Notes under the pieces: model-generated
Databases searched by the model: none
What the model was told of the DNA's origin: nothing
Seen by the model: only the letters and a program-made list of their open reading frames with translations
Assembly: GCA_020350565.1 (NCBI GenBank)
Contig: CP070718.1
Location: 2,988,110-3,020,564 of the forward strand
DNA length: 32,455 nt
Origin: Phycisphaerales bacterium
Lineage (GTDB): Bacteria; Planctomycetota; Phycisphaerae; UBA1845
Direction: 5' to 3'
Shown here: positions 8,953 to 17,259 of the stretch, piece by piece
Numbering within the stretch: the first letter of the stretch is position 1
Layout: each line of letters begins with the position of its first letter
Position numbers and translations under genes: made by a program

Positions 8953-9720
8953 TCAAGGTCGGTTGGCCGACGCCCGCCCGCTCGGCTCAGAGGGAAGCTC
9001 AAAGAGGGGAAGCAGGTGTTTGCGGGCGAAGTCGGTGGCAAAGCCTCCCGTATGGCCGCCGAGGTTTCCCAGTCGAATCATGCTTCGGTCCCAAGGCAAC
9101 TGCCCCAGCTTGTCCGCCAAGGCCGCGTTTGCCGGCTCCTCGAAACCGACCATCCCCGCAGACGCGCGATGTCGGCGATCGGTCGTACCGAAAACCCACG
9201 TACCTGCTCCCAGAATCACGACATCACGCCTGCTGTAGTAGTTGAACAGACCTTTCCGGCTGCGCAGCAGGATGGGGCTCAGATCAACACTTGGTGACAA
9301 TGCCGCCGAGATGAAGATCACACGTTCGATCTGAAAGTCTTCGGGAAGCTCCTCGCAGGTGAAGAGCACGATCCCTGCTCCACCGGAGGTAGCCACCAGG
9401 TAGAGAAGGCAATCCGGATTCTCGCACCGCCACCGAACCAGCTCATCGGCCAGAGTCCGAGCGCGGCGTCGATTTCGCCCAAGATCGACCAGGTCGCCGA
9501 GTGGCGTGCTGAAGCCTATGTCGGTCCAGTCCCACACCTGTGCCGTGACGCCTTCCACCTCATCGTCAATCATTCGTTTCAGCCGGTGCTGGTTGGGAAG
9601 CTCGCCCCCGATACCGGGCAGGATCAGTACCTGTCCGCGGCATCCCCTGCCGATCGGCTGGGCGGTCCGGCAGCCGGCCGCCGCCAAGAGAACAAGGGTC
9701 GAGAGAAGGGTGATTCGCAT
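8953..9720 (-). CDS. Lipoprotein with an alpha/beta-hydrolase-like motif
   Basis: This is a 255-residue exported protein. A short hydrophobic leader is followed by LLAAAGC, so Cys17 is the likely lipidation site, although the -3 residue is Ala rather than Leu. The mature part starts with VLILPGIGGELPN, resembling the oxyanion-hole strand of alpha/beta hydrolases. Ser112 in VATSGGAG sits at the nucleophile elbow position (xTSGG, not the strict GxSxG). A later Asp in SRRDVVIL and His in GGHTGGF could complete a triad. No closer family is recognised. The ATG at 9720 was chosen because it gives a clean signal peptide; the ORF extends upstream to 9807 without adding anything export-like. It ends 40 nt before waaF, so it may be the first gene of the envelope cluster. 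Confidence 0.8.
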   Translation of the reverse strand: MRITLLSTLVLLAAAGCRTAQPIGRGCRGQVLILPGIGGELPNQHRLKRMIDDEVEGVTAQVWDWTDIGFSTPLGDLVDLGRNRRRARTLADELVRWRCENPDCLLYLVATSGGAGIVLFTCEELPEDFQIERVIFISAALSPSVDLSPILLRSRKGLFNYYSRRDVVILGAGTWVFGTTDRRHRASAGMVGFEEPANAALADKLGQLPWDRSMIRLGNLGGHTGGFATDFARKHLLPLFELPSEPSGRASANRP

Positions 9721-9888
9721 TCTGCGGTATCCCCATAAACACTTCGGTGTGCACTTGCTGGCGCAAGGCCGAGGCGCAAAGAACAAGCTTTTCGGGCCGG
9801 TGCCCAACAGGCCTGCGGTGCCGGCGATGAGCCACGCCCGAGTGGTCTGCTAAAGGCGAAACAGGAGCGAGATGCCCGAACAAGCATT

Positions 9889-10572
9889 TTAGGAAACGGC
9901 CGGGATAGGCATTTCAGGTTGCGGAGTGAGCACCTCCTGAGGGGCTGATCTGGGTCTGGGCTTCCGCTGGGGCCTTGCTGTGCGTGGTGATTCGGCCTGC
10001 CGCTCAAGGAGGTCCGTCGGTGCATTGGCAAGAGCACGCCGCCATCGACGACGCTCCGCAGTCGTCAGGAGACTCTCCATCTTGGGCCTGATCCGGTCCA
10101 CCTTGGAAACACGGCGCGTCTTCACGGCCGGCCGCTCTTCAAGAAGGTTCGAATCAAGGATGCGGGTGAGAATATCGAAGAGCACACGAGCCATCTCCAC
10201 CGTGATCATTCCGTGCCGCGTTTCGCGGTACAGACGATCCAGTGCGTTGCCGATCGATGCGCGGTTGGTGAGTTTCCGCAGGTATCCATCAGGCAGGCTG
10301 GCGATCCGGTTGTGGCTCCGACCGCCTTTTGCGGCGTTCTTTCGGCGGGTGTCCTTCGAGACGGCCGGATCGTGGAAGGCACAGAACTCCGATCCCTTGC
10401 GGACCCTGGCCTTACAGCGTCGACCTGTCTTCGCAACCGCGACGCATCGGGTGTCGTAGGGCAGGCGATGACTCCGTAGCGCGGCGTGCACCACCGCCGG
10501 TTTGCTCTCCTGGGTCTGGGGCGCTTCGATCTGAAGCGACTCCCAGAGCAGTGCGTATTCTGACGATGCCAT
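9889..10572 (-). CDS. Small basic protein with a Cys3-His motif
   Basis: This 227-residue protein has a compact CX9CX10CX2H motif (Cys43, Cys53, Cys64, His67) in the context GRRCKARVRKGSEFCAFHD, which looks like a small treble-clef-type zinc site. It is followed by a basic stretch (RRKNAAKGGRSH), a helical region of about 80 residues, and a Pro/Arg-rich tail. There is no signal peptide. A DNA- or RNA-binding role is plausible from the basic composition but unproven, and I do not recognise the family by name. The ATG at 10572 has AGGA about 9 nt upstream. Just upstream, the leader contains small dyads (10582-10626). It is separated from the lipoprotein gene by about 170 nt on the same strand. 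Confidence 0.8.
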   Translation of the reverse strand: MASSEYALLWESLQIEAPQTQESKPAVVHAALRSHRLPYDTRCVAVAKTGRRCKARVRKGSEFCAFHDPAVSKDTRRKNAAKGGRSHNRIASLPDGYLRKLTNRASIGNALDRLYRETRHGMITVEMARVLFDILTRILDSNLLEERPAVKTRRVSKVDRIRPKMESLLTTAERRRWRRALANAPTDLLERQAESPRTARPQRKPRPRSAPQEVLTPQPEMPIPAVS

Positions 10573-11038
10573 GGCGTGACATCCTGTGACAGGCCACGAC
10601 GTTGGAGCTTACCCTGTCAAAGCTCCGCCCGTGGGGACGTTCTATGGACTTATCAAAGCTCGGGCTTCCGCGCCCCGGCCCAGTCGCATACCGGAAACCA
10701 GCCTGTATTGAGCCCCTCCGCTCGACGGACAAGCATCGAGCCAAGACCCGCAATCACCGATTCTAAACCAGGCCGCCCAACCGGCAAGCGCATAAATCAC
10801 CAATCCCTGTCTCACCCGGTGTAAAAACTCTTCGCCGATAGACAACGGGCCCTATGCCGCGTTGAGGTTACGGGCAAAACAAGAATCATTTCACAGATCG
10901 CTGTTCTTCGGACCGGCTGGAAGATGCGGACTGGTCGAGGGCTCGCACCTTGATACCATGGTCCCGCTTGAGACCACCGCGGCGGTCTAAGGTTTGTGGT
11001 GAAACCGCACAGGGCACGATCCCGAGGGCAAAGCGACT
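10573..11038. other. Divergent intergenic region with small dyads
   Basis: This is about 465 bases between the divergent Cys3-His gene (minus) and the EamA transporter gene (plus). It should hold both promoters. A 7-bp inverted repeat, ggagctt/aagctcc at 10604-10610 and 10620-10626, lies some 30-55 nt before the minus-strand start. Closer still is the dyad cctgtgacagg, which overlaps the minus-strand Shine-Dalgarno. These could be operator or leader structures. No credible ORF or RNA gene was seen. Confidence 0.35.
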
Positions 11039-11998
11039 TTGAACCACGTCGACCACCGGCATGATGAGCCGAGCAAAAAGGCCTATTACGTGGGCCTCGG
11101 CCTGGTGTTTCTTGCTGCCCTGTTATGGAGCCTCAATGGGGCGCTGATCAAGCTGGTCAACCAGGGAGGCCGGGGGCCCGACGCCGTCACGATCGCATTC
11201 TACCGCTCCCTTTTCGCCGGACTCTTCCTGGTTCCGCTGGTTCGAGGGCGCTACCGTACGCTCCGGCCGCCACCAAACTCTGGCTCCAGGTTGCCTATCC
11301 GATCCTCGGTGCTGGTCTGTGTGCTGTTCTTTACGCTGATGACCGTGTTCTTCGTGGCTGCCAACGTGATGACGGAGGCCGCCAATGCCATCATTCTGCA
11401 ATACACCTCGACGTTCTGGGTGTTCGGCTTATCGCCTCTCATCCTGCGTGAAAAACCAGGAAAACGGGCTGTGGCCATTCTCATGCTGGCGATGGCCGGC
11501 ATCGGCATCATCTTCGCCGGCAATCTCATGGAAGCGGAGAACGTGCGGGCGGACCTGCTGAGCCTGATCATCGCACTGGCCTCCGGGCTGTTCTATGGCT
11601 TGCTCACGATGATGATCCGTCAGGCCAGGGAATCCGACTCCGCGGCCGTCACCGTGATGAACAACCTCGGATCGGCCCTGCTCATCCTGCCCTTCGCATT
11701 ATTGCTCGGTGATCTGCTGGTTTCCGCCCGGTCGTTGGGCTACCTCGTATTCATGGGCGTGGTCCAGTTCGGTGTGCCTTACTACCTGTTCACGCTCGGG
11801 CTGGTGCGGATACCCGCCTATCAGGGGGCCCTCATTACGCTGGCCGAGCCGGTCCTTGTACCCATATGGACTTATCTTGCCGTCGGTGAAATGGTGCCAA
11901 TACCCACCGCGCTGGGCGGTACGGTGATCATGCTGGCACTGGTTCTGTTCGTTCTTGTGGCGAAGCAGCCCTCAACCGCAAAGCAAAGCACCGCATAA
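11039..11998 (+). CDS. EamA/DMT-family metabolite transporter
   Basis: This 319-residue inner-membrane protein has the two-fold EamA (drug/metabolite transporter) layout with about ten hydrophobic helices. The first half starts GLVFLAALLWSLNGALIK, the usual EamA opening with the conserved Trp and Asn/Gly. The end of the first repeat has TSTFWVFGLSPLILREKPGKR. The second repeat contains GLFYGLLTMMIRQ and ends in ALITLAEPVLVPIWTYL with the conserved Glu-Pro. Substrate is unknown; amino acids or other small metabolites are typical for the family. The start is a TTG at 11039 with GAGGG about 10 nt upstream. The nearby ATG is out of frame. It stands alone, convergent with the protease gene. Confidence 0.92.
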   Translation: MNHVDHRHDEPSKKAYYVGLGLVFLAALLWSLNGALIKLVNQGGRGPDAVTIAFYRSLFAGLFLVPLVRGRYRTLRPPPNSGSRLPIRSSVLVCVLFFTLMTVFFVAANVMTEAANAIILQYTSTFWVFGLSPLILREKPGKRAVAILMLAMAGIGIIFAGNLMEAENVRADLLSLIIALASGLFYGLLTMMIRQARESDSAAVTVMNNLGSALLILPFALLLGDLLVSARSLGYLVFMGVVQFGVPYYLFTLGLVRIPAYQGALITLAEPVLVPIWTYLAVGEMVPIPTALGGTVIMLALVLFVLVAKQPSTAKQSTA

Positions 11999-12094
11999 CC
12001 GCAGTGCCGCTGTGGGATCACCGCCTGGCATATGTAAAAGAAGCAAGCCGGCGTACCGCACACCCGTGTACCACCGGCTGACCCTTCCACGGAC

Positions 12095-12108
12095 ATCTGA
12101 CGTCAGAT
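12095..12108. repeat. 14-bp perfect palindrome between convergent genes
   Basis: The sequence atctgacgtcagat is a perfect dyad of 14 bp. It lies in the 144-nt gap between the 3' ends of the transporter gene and the protease gene. No T-run follows on either strand, so a terminator is unlikely. It might be a protein-binding site or a chance palindrome. Confidence 0.4.
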
Positions 12109-12142
12109 CAGTTGCCCGTCACGTTTGCTTCCTTAGCTTGCC

Positions 12143-14791
12143 TTATTGCGGCATCCAGCACGGTTCCGCGCTCTCCGCCGTGCACGGACCATACCAGTAC
12201 TTCACCAATCCCACGTCCGCCGGTGTGATCTCGCCGTCGCAGTCGACGTCATAATGGCAGAGGTTGACGGGATCGGTATCGCCGTACCAGTACTTGACGA
12301 GGCCTACGTCCGACGGCGTCACCTCGCCGTTGCCGTCCGCGTCACCGGAGCAGACCGGCGGATTAGGAATGGTTGCGCAGAACGGGAGCGGGTCGCACAC
12401 GTCCGCATTCTCGTTGCAAACCTCATCAGGACCGCACGGCTCCTCACCCGGCTGACAGAAGCCGTAAGCGTCACAGGTTTCCGTGCCGTCACACCACAAG
12501 CTGTTATCGCACGTTCCATCCGACGTGCATTCGCAAGGCGGACAGGGCCCACCACAGTCGATGCGATCCTCGCCCTGGTTCAGGATGCCGTCGTCGCACG
12601 TCGGGCCCGGCGGGATGCCCCAGATCTCGATGTCGTCGATGTTCCACCCACTGAACTGCCAATCTCCGTCCGTCTCACCCATGGTCCACCGGATGTAAAC
12701 GGTGGACTCCCCGTCGGCCACAGCGGAGATGTCGTACTCGAAAACCTGCCAGGCAGCGTCCTCGACGTCCGGGTTGGGGTTCTCCCAAATCTGCATCCAG
12801 TTGGCCAGGTTGTCGCTCACGCGAACGTAGGCATGGTCGTACTGGCTACTTTCGACATTCAGCCATCGCGCGAACTTCAACGTCGCTCCGATGACACCAG
12901 TGCAATCCAGAGCAGTCGTCGTCAGATGCCGCTCCGGGAGATTCGCCGGATAATCCCCGTCAAGGTTGTACCCGTATACGTTGGTTCCCGTGTAACCGCT
13001 TGTGGGATCCGGTTTGCCGTGTTCGGTACCACCGCCGCCGGTTGGCTGACCGAACGCCCAGTCACCTTGCGTGGCCCATCCGGGGTCGGTGTCCAGCGGG
13101 AAGGAGTAAATCAACGTCGGACCGCCGACCTGAAGCGTCACCACCCTGACCGTGTTGCCGATTCCGTCCGTGGTGTTGTTGAAGTGCACGTAGTCGGTGT
13201 ATGTTCCTCCCTCCAGGGAATCCGCTGCAGAGTTAATCGACACGGTAACGGCCGTGGAGTCGCCGGCAGGGATGAAGCCCGTGTCATTGCTCACGCTCAC
13301 CCACGCCTCGCTATGCGTCACCTCATAGTTGATACCGTATTCCGAGAGGTTGGTCAGCGTGTAGACCTTGCTGTCTGGTGTAAAGGGCCCGCCGGGATCG
13401 CCTTGCGAATCCAACCCGTCGGTAGGTGCCACCTCCAGGCCTGTTATGCCGGGCACGAGCGTGTCAATGCTCATCAGGCCCGTCCCGCCAGGGTCCAGCC
13501 AGTCGCTGAGGCGACTCGAGCTCGTACCGCCGCCCGTCCATGAAACGGAGAACCGGCCATACCAATCCGGTTCGTCATTACCGCAGGCGGCGTCGCCACC
13601 GTGAAGCTGACCGACCGCGTGATGGTTCGGATCGAACAGCGGCGAGCCGGAAGAGACCGGTTCCGTCGTGCCCAGGTCCCAGTCAATGACCTCGATATGC
13701 GTGCCGTCGCCAGGGCTGGTTTCCTGGAGATAACTCGTAGTCTGGGTGGGGTCGTATTCGAAGCTGATGCTCTTCTCGTCGCCACTGGGATGATGAATGG
13801 CCACGGCGCTGGTCGGGTCCGCACTGCCGCGGTCCCATCCGGCAAAGGTCACACCGAAACTCGGGTCGGGGTTTTCATCCAGTTCGAGAAGGGTGAAGTC
13901 TGAGGGACCATACTCGGCCCGCCAGTAGGACCCGGTCTGGTTTTGATCGAGGGACCCGCCGCCTTGTTGGCCGCAGCTCGGACTCTCAAAGTTCCAATAC
14001 ACCACCAATGACGCCGCGGCGCCCGACGTGACATCGCAGTGCATGGCTGTCATGAAGTACGGCGTCTGGTCCTGGGCGGTATTGTTCACCATAAAGCCGC
14101 TGCAGAACGTACTGCCGCCGGTCGAGATGACACCCACGGATGCGATCTCGTCGCGCCAAGGGTCCCCCTCCGGGCAGATGACGTCGATGTTGCACCACCC
14201 GGAGCGCTCGCCGAAGGTCTCCCCGAAGAAACGATAGCCGGCATTGATCGACGTCAGCTCGAGCTCCAGTTCGCCCTCTCGGCCGACGGGCACGGTTGCC
14301 TCAACCACGACGTCGTCCGACAGCACAACGGGTGTCCAGAGCTGGCCATGATCCTCGTTGTCATCTTCTGTATACGGCCCGACGGAGTGGCTGCCGTCCG
14401 CCGCGCGGACGATCAACTGGCTGTCGTCCGGCATGTGATAGCGCGTAAAACCGAAATTGATCGACAGGGCCCCCGGCGAGGAAATGCGCAGCGTCCAGAC
14501 GCTGACTTTCGGGGCCGAATGCTCCCACCGTCCGTCCGTATCGGGCGTGATGAACACCGGATGAGGAATGGCGTAACGAGGAGGCAATCCGTCCCGTGCA
14601 CGCTCCTCATCTTCCGCGTCGATGACCGCGCGTTCGGGCAGGATGACCTGGATACCCCCGGGTTCCGCCCCGTCCGCGTATCGCACGAGGCCGACTGCCG
14701 GTGTTTCCTCTCGGGAGACGTCGCCCCATGCTGTCGGGCCGGCCAGCAACGTCCCCAGCGCACAACAGCACACCACGATTCGTTGTGACAT
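12143..14791 (-). CDS. Secreted lysyl-endopeptidase-like serine protease with dockerin-like repeats
   Basis: This 882-residue exported protein starts with a signal peptide (about residues 1-23, ending near TAWGDV). A prodomain-like beta region follows. The catalytic part resembles Achromobacter lysyl endopeptidase (chymotrypsin fold): GWCNIDVICPEGDPWRD, then STFCSGFMVNNTA, the His in FMTAMHC (His251), Asp in GPSDFTLLEL (Asp298), and Ser in VSSGSPLF (Ser381). After it come a BACON/Ig-like beta domain, a jelly-roll-like domain (about 580-720), Cys-rich spacers (CDGTETCDAYGFCQPG), and two dockerin-like calcium loops (DADGNGEVTPSDVGL and DVDCDGEITPADVGL), each ending in KYWYG. No membrane anchor or PEP-CTERM tail is seen. 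The ATG at 14791 has AAGGAT upstream. Lys specificity is inferred from the family only. Confidence 0.92.
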   Translation of the reverse strand: MSQRIVVCCCALGTLLAGPTAWGDVSREETPAVGLVRYADGAEPGGIQVILPERAVIDAEDEERARDGLPPRYAIPHPVFITPDTDGRWEHSAPKVSVWTLRISSPGALSINFGFTRYHMPDDSQLIVRAADGSHSVGPYTEDDNEDHGQLWTPVVLSDDVVVEATVPVGREGELELELTSINAGYRFFGETFGERSGWCNIDVICPEGDPWRDEIASVGVISTGGSTFCSGFMVNNTAQDQTPYFMTAMHCDVTSGAAASLVVYWNFESPSCGQQGGGSLDQNQTGSYWRAEYGPSDFTLLELDENPDPSFGVTFAGWDRGSADPTSAVAIHHPSGDEKSISFEYDPTQTTSYLQETSPGDGTHIEVIDWDLGTTEPVSSGSPLFDPNHHAVGQLHGGDAACGNDEPDWYGRFSVSWTGGGTSSSRLSDWLDPGGTGLMSIDTLVPGITGLEVAPTDGLDSQGDPGGPFTPDSKVYTLTNLSEYGINYEVTHSEAWVSVSNDTGFIPAGDSTAVTVSINSAADSLEGGTYTDYVHFNNTTDGIGNTVRVVTLQVGGPTLIYSFPLDTDPGWATQGDWAFGQPTGGGGTEHGKPDPTSGYTGTNVYGYNLDGDYPANLPERHLTTTALDCTGVIGATLKFARWLNVESSQYDHAYVRVSDNLANWMQIWENPNPDVEDAAWQVFEYDISAVADGESTVYIRWTMGETDGDWQFSGWNIDDIEIWGIPPGPTCDDGILNQGEDRIDCGGPCPPCECTSDGTCDNSLWCDGTETCDAYGFCQPGEEPCGPDEVCNENADVCDPLPFCATIPNPPVCSGDADGNGEVTPSDVGLVKYWYGDTDPVNLCHYDVDCDGEITPADVGLVKYWYGPCTAESAEPCWMPQ

Positions 14792-15211
14792 GTCTTTCCC
14801 ATCCTTACCTGACGAGGCGTACAAACGCGTCGCGCAAGGTGCGACCGTGGCCGGATAATCGTTGGTTACCCCTCCCCAGCAAGAGGTTTGAACCCATCCA
14901 GGGCGGTCGCAGGTATGGACCCCCTGAATTCCATACAAGCGGCTTGAATAATCGTAGCAGATGGGAGCTTACGGCTCAATATTTGGCTCGGAGAGGACCC
15001 TGCAGGGCACAAATGCACCCCCGGCAGCCCCTTATGATGGCTTCCGCTAAAATGTTGCTGCAGCAGCGTCCCAAGACCTCTCCGGCTCATTCGGTCCGGT
15101 ACGACGCGCCTGATCCGCAAAGGACCCGCGATCGTGTTTGAAGCATCTGGTCGGGCACGCGATTGACGCAAAGCCTTGCTTTACGCAAGAGCACCTTCGA
15201 ACGCAGGTGGG
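14792..15211. other. Intergenic stretch with one weak hairpin
   Basis: These 420 bases lie between the M29 peptidase gene and the protease gene, both on the minus strand. No ORF with a binding site was found beyond the upstream extension of the protease frame. A hairpin at 15167-15185 (8-bp stem with one G-U pair, 3-nt loop) lies just after the M29 gene in its reading direction. It lacks a U-tail and is only a weak terminator candidate. The promoter of the protease should lie here but is not clear. Confidence 0.35.
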
Positions 15212-16330
15212 CTACTTGAGGTTATCGGGGTTTAACGGCTGAAGCTCCTGCGGCATGAAGAGACCTTCCTTGCGAATCAACTCACCGTCAAACCAGATCT
15301 CGCCGCCGCCGGCCTCTTTCGTCTGGATGCAGACCATGTCCCAATGAACCGTGCTGCGGTTGCCGTTGTCGGCCTCCTCGTATGCCTGCCCCGGAGTGAA
15401 GTGGAAGGAGCCGGCGATCTTCTCATCAAACAGAGTGTCCAACATCGGCCTGGTCACATAGGGATTGAAGCCGATCGCAAACTCGCCCACGTAGCGCGCG
15501 CCTTCATCCCGATCCAGAACCTGGTTCAGGTGGTCGGCGTTCGAGCTCGTGGCCTTGATGATCCTTCCGTCGTTGAATTCCAACCGAACGTTATCGTGGA
15601 TCACGCCGTCGTCGCTGATCGTCCGGGCGTTAAACTGGATGGCACCGTTCACGCTCTCCCGCAGTGGTGCGGTGAACACCTCGCCGTCCGGTATGTTGAG
15701 CTTGCCGTCGCACGGTACCGCATTTATCCCCTTGATGGAAAAAGTCAGATCCGTGCCGGGCCCTTTGATGTGAACCTTGTCGGCTTCCTTCATGCGACCG
15801 GTTAAAGGTCTCATGGCGTCGGCCATCCGCGCGTAATCCATCGTGCACACGTCGAAGTAAAAGTCCTCGAAGGCGTCGGTGCTCATCTGAGCCTGCTGAG
15901 CCATAGCGGGATGAGGCCAGCGCGAGACCACCCATCGCGTCTTGGGCACCCGGACCTCCTGGTGAACTTTCTTCCAGACGTAATCCTTGTAGAGCCTGTG
16001 CTTCTGCTCCGGGACATCGGACAGTTCGGCGATGTTGTGGTTGCCGCGCAGCCCGATGTAGGCATCGACGTTGCTCATGGCCAGCCGCTCGACTTCAGCG
16101 ATCAGCGCCATCTGTGATTCGGAGGCGTGCTGCATCAGCGCACGGTTGACCTGATTGCTCTTAAGAAAGACCAGGGGGTCGGCGCCGGCCTCGCGGGCTA
16201 CGCGGACGAGTTCGCAGGTCATCGCCGTGGGAATGTCGATGGCCTCGATTAAGATCTTCTCCCCTTTTTTGAGAGCGGTGGAGTAGCCGATGAGCGTCTC
16301 AGCCAACTTCGTCATGCGTGGGTCGACCAT
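15212..16330 (-). CDS. M29-family aminopeptidase (AmpS/thermophilic type)
   Basis: This 372-residue cytoplasmic metallopeptidase matches the M29 (aminopeptidase T/S) family in length and motifs. The co-catalytic metal site is visible: Glu217 in LNIPDGEVFT, Glu283 in YVGEFAIGFN, His310 in GSFHFTPG, and His329/Asp331 in TVHWDMV. The N-terminal half has the typical ADPLVFL and AYIGLRGNHN strands. The enzyme removes N-terminal residues from peptides. The ATG at 16330 is preceded by AGAGGA with about 7 nt spacing. Single gene, divergent from the pterin dehydratase gene. Secure. Confidence 0.95.
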   Translation of the reverse strand: MVDPRMTKLAETLIGYSTALKKGEKILIEAIDIPTAMTCELVRVAREAGADPLVFLKSNQVNRALMQHASESQMALIAEVERLAMSNVDAYIGLRGNHNIAELSDVPEQKHRLYKDYVWKKVHQEVRVPKTRWVVSRWPHPAMAQQAQMSTDAFEDFYFDVCTMDYARMADAMRPLTGRMKEADKVHIKGPGTDLTFSIKGINAVPCDGKLNIPDGEVFTAPLRESVNGAIQFNARTISDDGVIHDNVRLEFNDGRIIKATSSNADHLNQVLDRDEGARYVGEFAIGFNPYVTRPMLDTLFDEKIAGSFHFTPGQAYEEADNGNRSTVHWDMVCIQTKEAGGGEIWFDGELIRKEGLFMPQELQPLNPDNLK

Positions 16331-16675
16331 ACCAAGTCCTCTTGCTTAGCGTTTTGAAGCCGCGAGTTCGATTACCGCTCCAGTGGCGCAGGCGGCAAAC
16401 GATGTCTGCCCGACCGGACGTTGCTCGAAGCGGCGGCCAAGCTTAACGGATGTCTCCGCCACGCGAAACTCAGCCGGGACAACAAGGCCATACAGAGCCA
16501 CTCGGTCCCGGCGGTCCCGCAAAGGCTTGTAAGTGGTTTGCCGTCCTGAAGCCGGAACACTACCATCCGAATGACTTGAACGGGCCCATGCGCTCTAGAG
16601 CAACCTGCACGAACTTGTACAGAATCGGCATGATTCCAACCGGTTCCATGCCGCTGAACATGAAAGGAATTCATC
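16331..16675. other. Divergent intergenic region
   Basis: These 345 bases separate the M29 peptidase (minus) from the pterin dehydratase gene (plus) and must carry both promoters. A small dyad gaatc-N5-gattc at 16622-16636 lies about 40 nt before the plus-strand start and could be a leader hairpin or operator. No gene seen. Confidence 0.35.
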
Positions 16676-17008
16676 ATGACTGAGCTTTCAGCAAGGCAAT
16701 GTGTGCCGTGCCAGGGCGGTATTCCTCCCATGACACGACGGCAGATCGACGAGCTGCTCCAGCAGCTCGATGGCTGGTCTGCGGTCGGCGAACATCATCT
16801 AACCAAGGAATACCCGTTCCTCGACTTCGTTTCGGCGCTGGCCTTCACCAATAAGATTGGTGCGCTTGCCGAAGAGCAGGGACACCACCCGGACATCTAC
16901 TTGACTTGGGGGCTGGTGCGCGTCGACATCTGGACACACAAGATCGACGGTCTGACAGAGAGCGACTTCGTTTTGGCCGCCAAGATCGACAGGATTCTCG
17001 GCAAGTAG
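16676..17008 (+). CDS. Pterin-4a-carbinolamine dehydratase
   Basis: This 110-residue protein is the size of PCD/PhhB. It has the family core EEQGHHPDIYLTWGLVRV, with the His-His-Pro of the active site, followed by WTHKIDGLTESDFVLAAKID. The enzyme dehydrates 4a-hydroxytetrahydrobiopterin during pterin recycling for aromatic amino acid hydroxylases. No such hydroxylase is in this window, and several bacteria keep this protein alone, so a different pterin (for example molybdopterin-related) role is possible. AAGGAA lies 6 nt before the ATG. A 7-bp inverted repeat (cggcaag/cttgccg, 16999-17021) spans the stop codon and may form a weak 3' hairpin. Confidence 0.95.
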   Translation: MTELSARQCVPCQGGIPPMTRRQIDELLQQLDGWSAVGEHHLTKEYPFLDFVSALAFTNKIGALAEEQGHHPDIYLTWGLVRVDIWTHKIDGLTESDFVLAAKIDRILGK

Positions 17009-17259
17009 CGTTCCCTTGCCGGCGGGCCCCGGAACATGTCCGCATAGCGAACGCGCACAACCTGCCGGGAAAAACGGAATAGGTTTCTCTCGCCCCTTCG
17101 GCCGTTTGATTCCGTAACCACAGGCGGATATGATCTTTCAGCGTTGACGAAGCCCGGCGCGGCACGCGCCCCCATACGTGGGTTTCGTCCGCCGGATGGG
17201 CGGCGTCATTCCGGTCCTTCTTCGCAGCAGTCCGTTCCGCATAGCCCGAGGAGGATGCC

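Noticed and set aside
12146-13543. Plus-strand open frame of 465 codons
   Set aside because: It is antisense to the protease gene, whose motifs, signal peptide and repeats are clear; the plus frame translates to Arg/Val-rich sequence with no motif.
14881-14910. ggtttgaaccc resembling a tRNA T-arm
   Set aside because: The loop and stem geometry are wrong and no acceptor, D or anticodon arm can be built around it.
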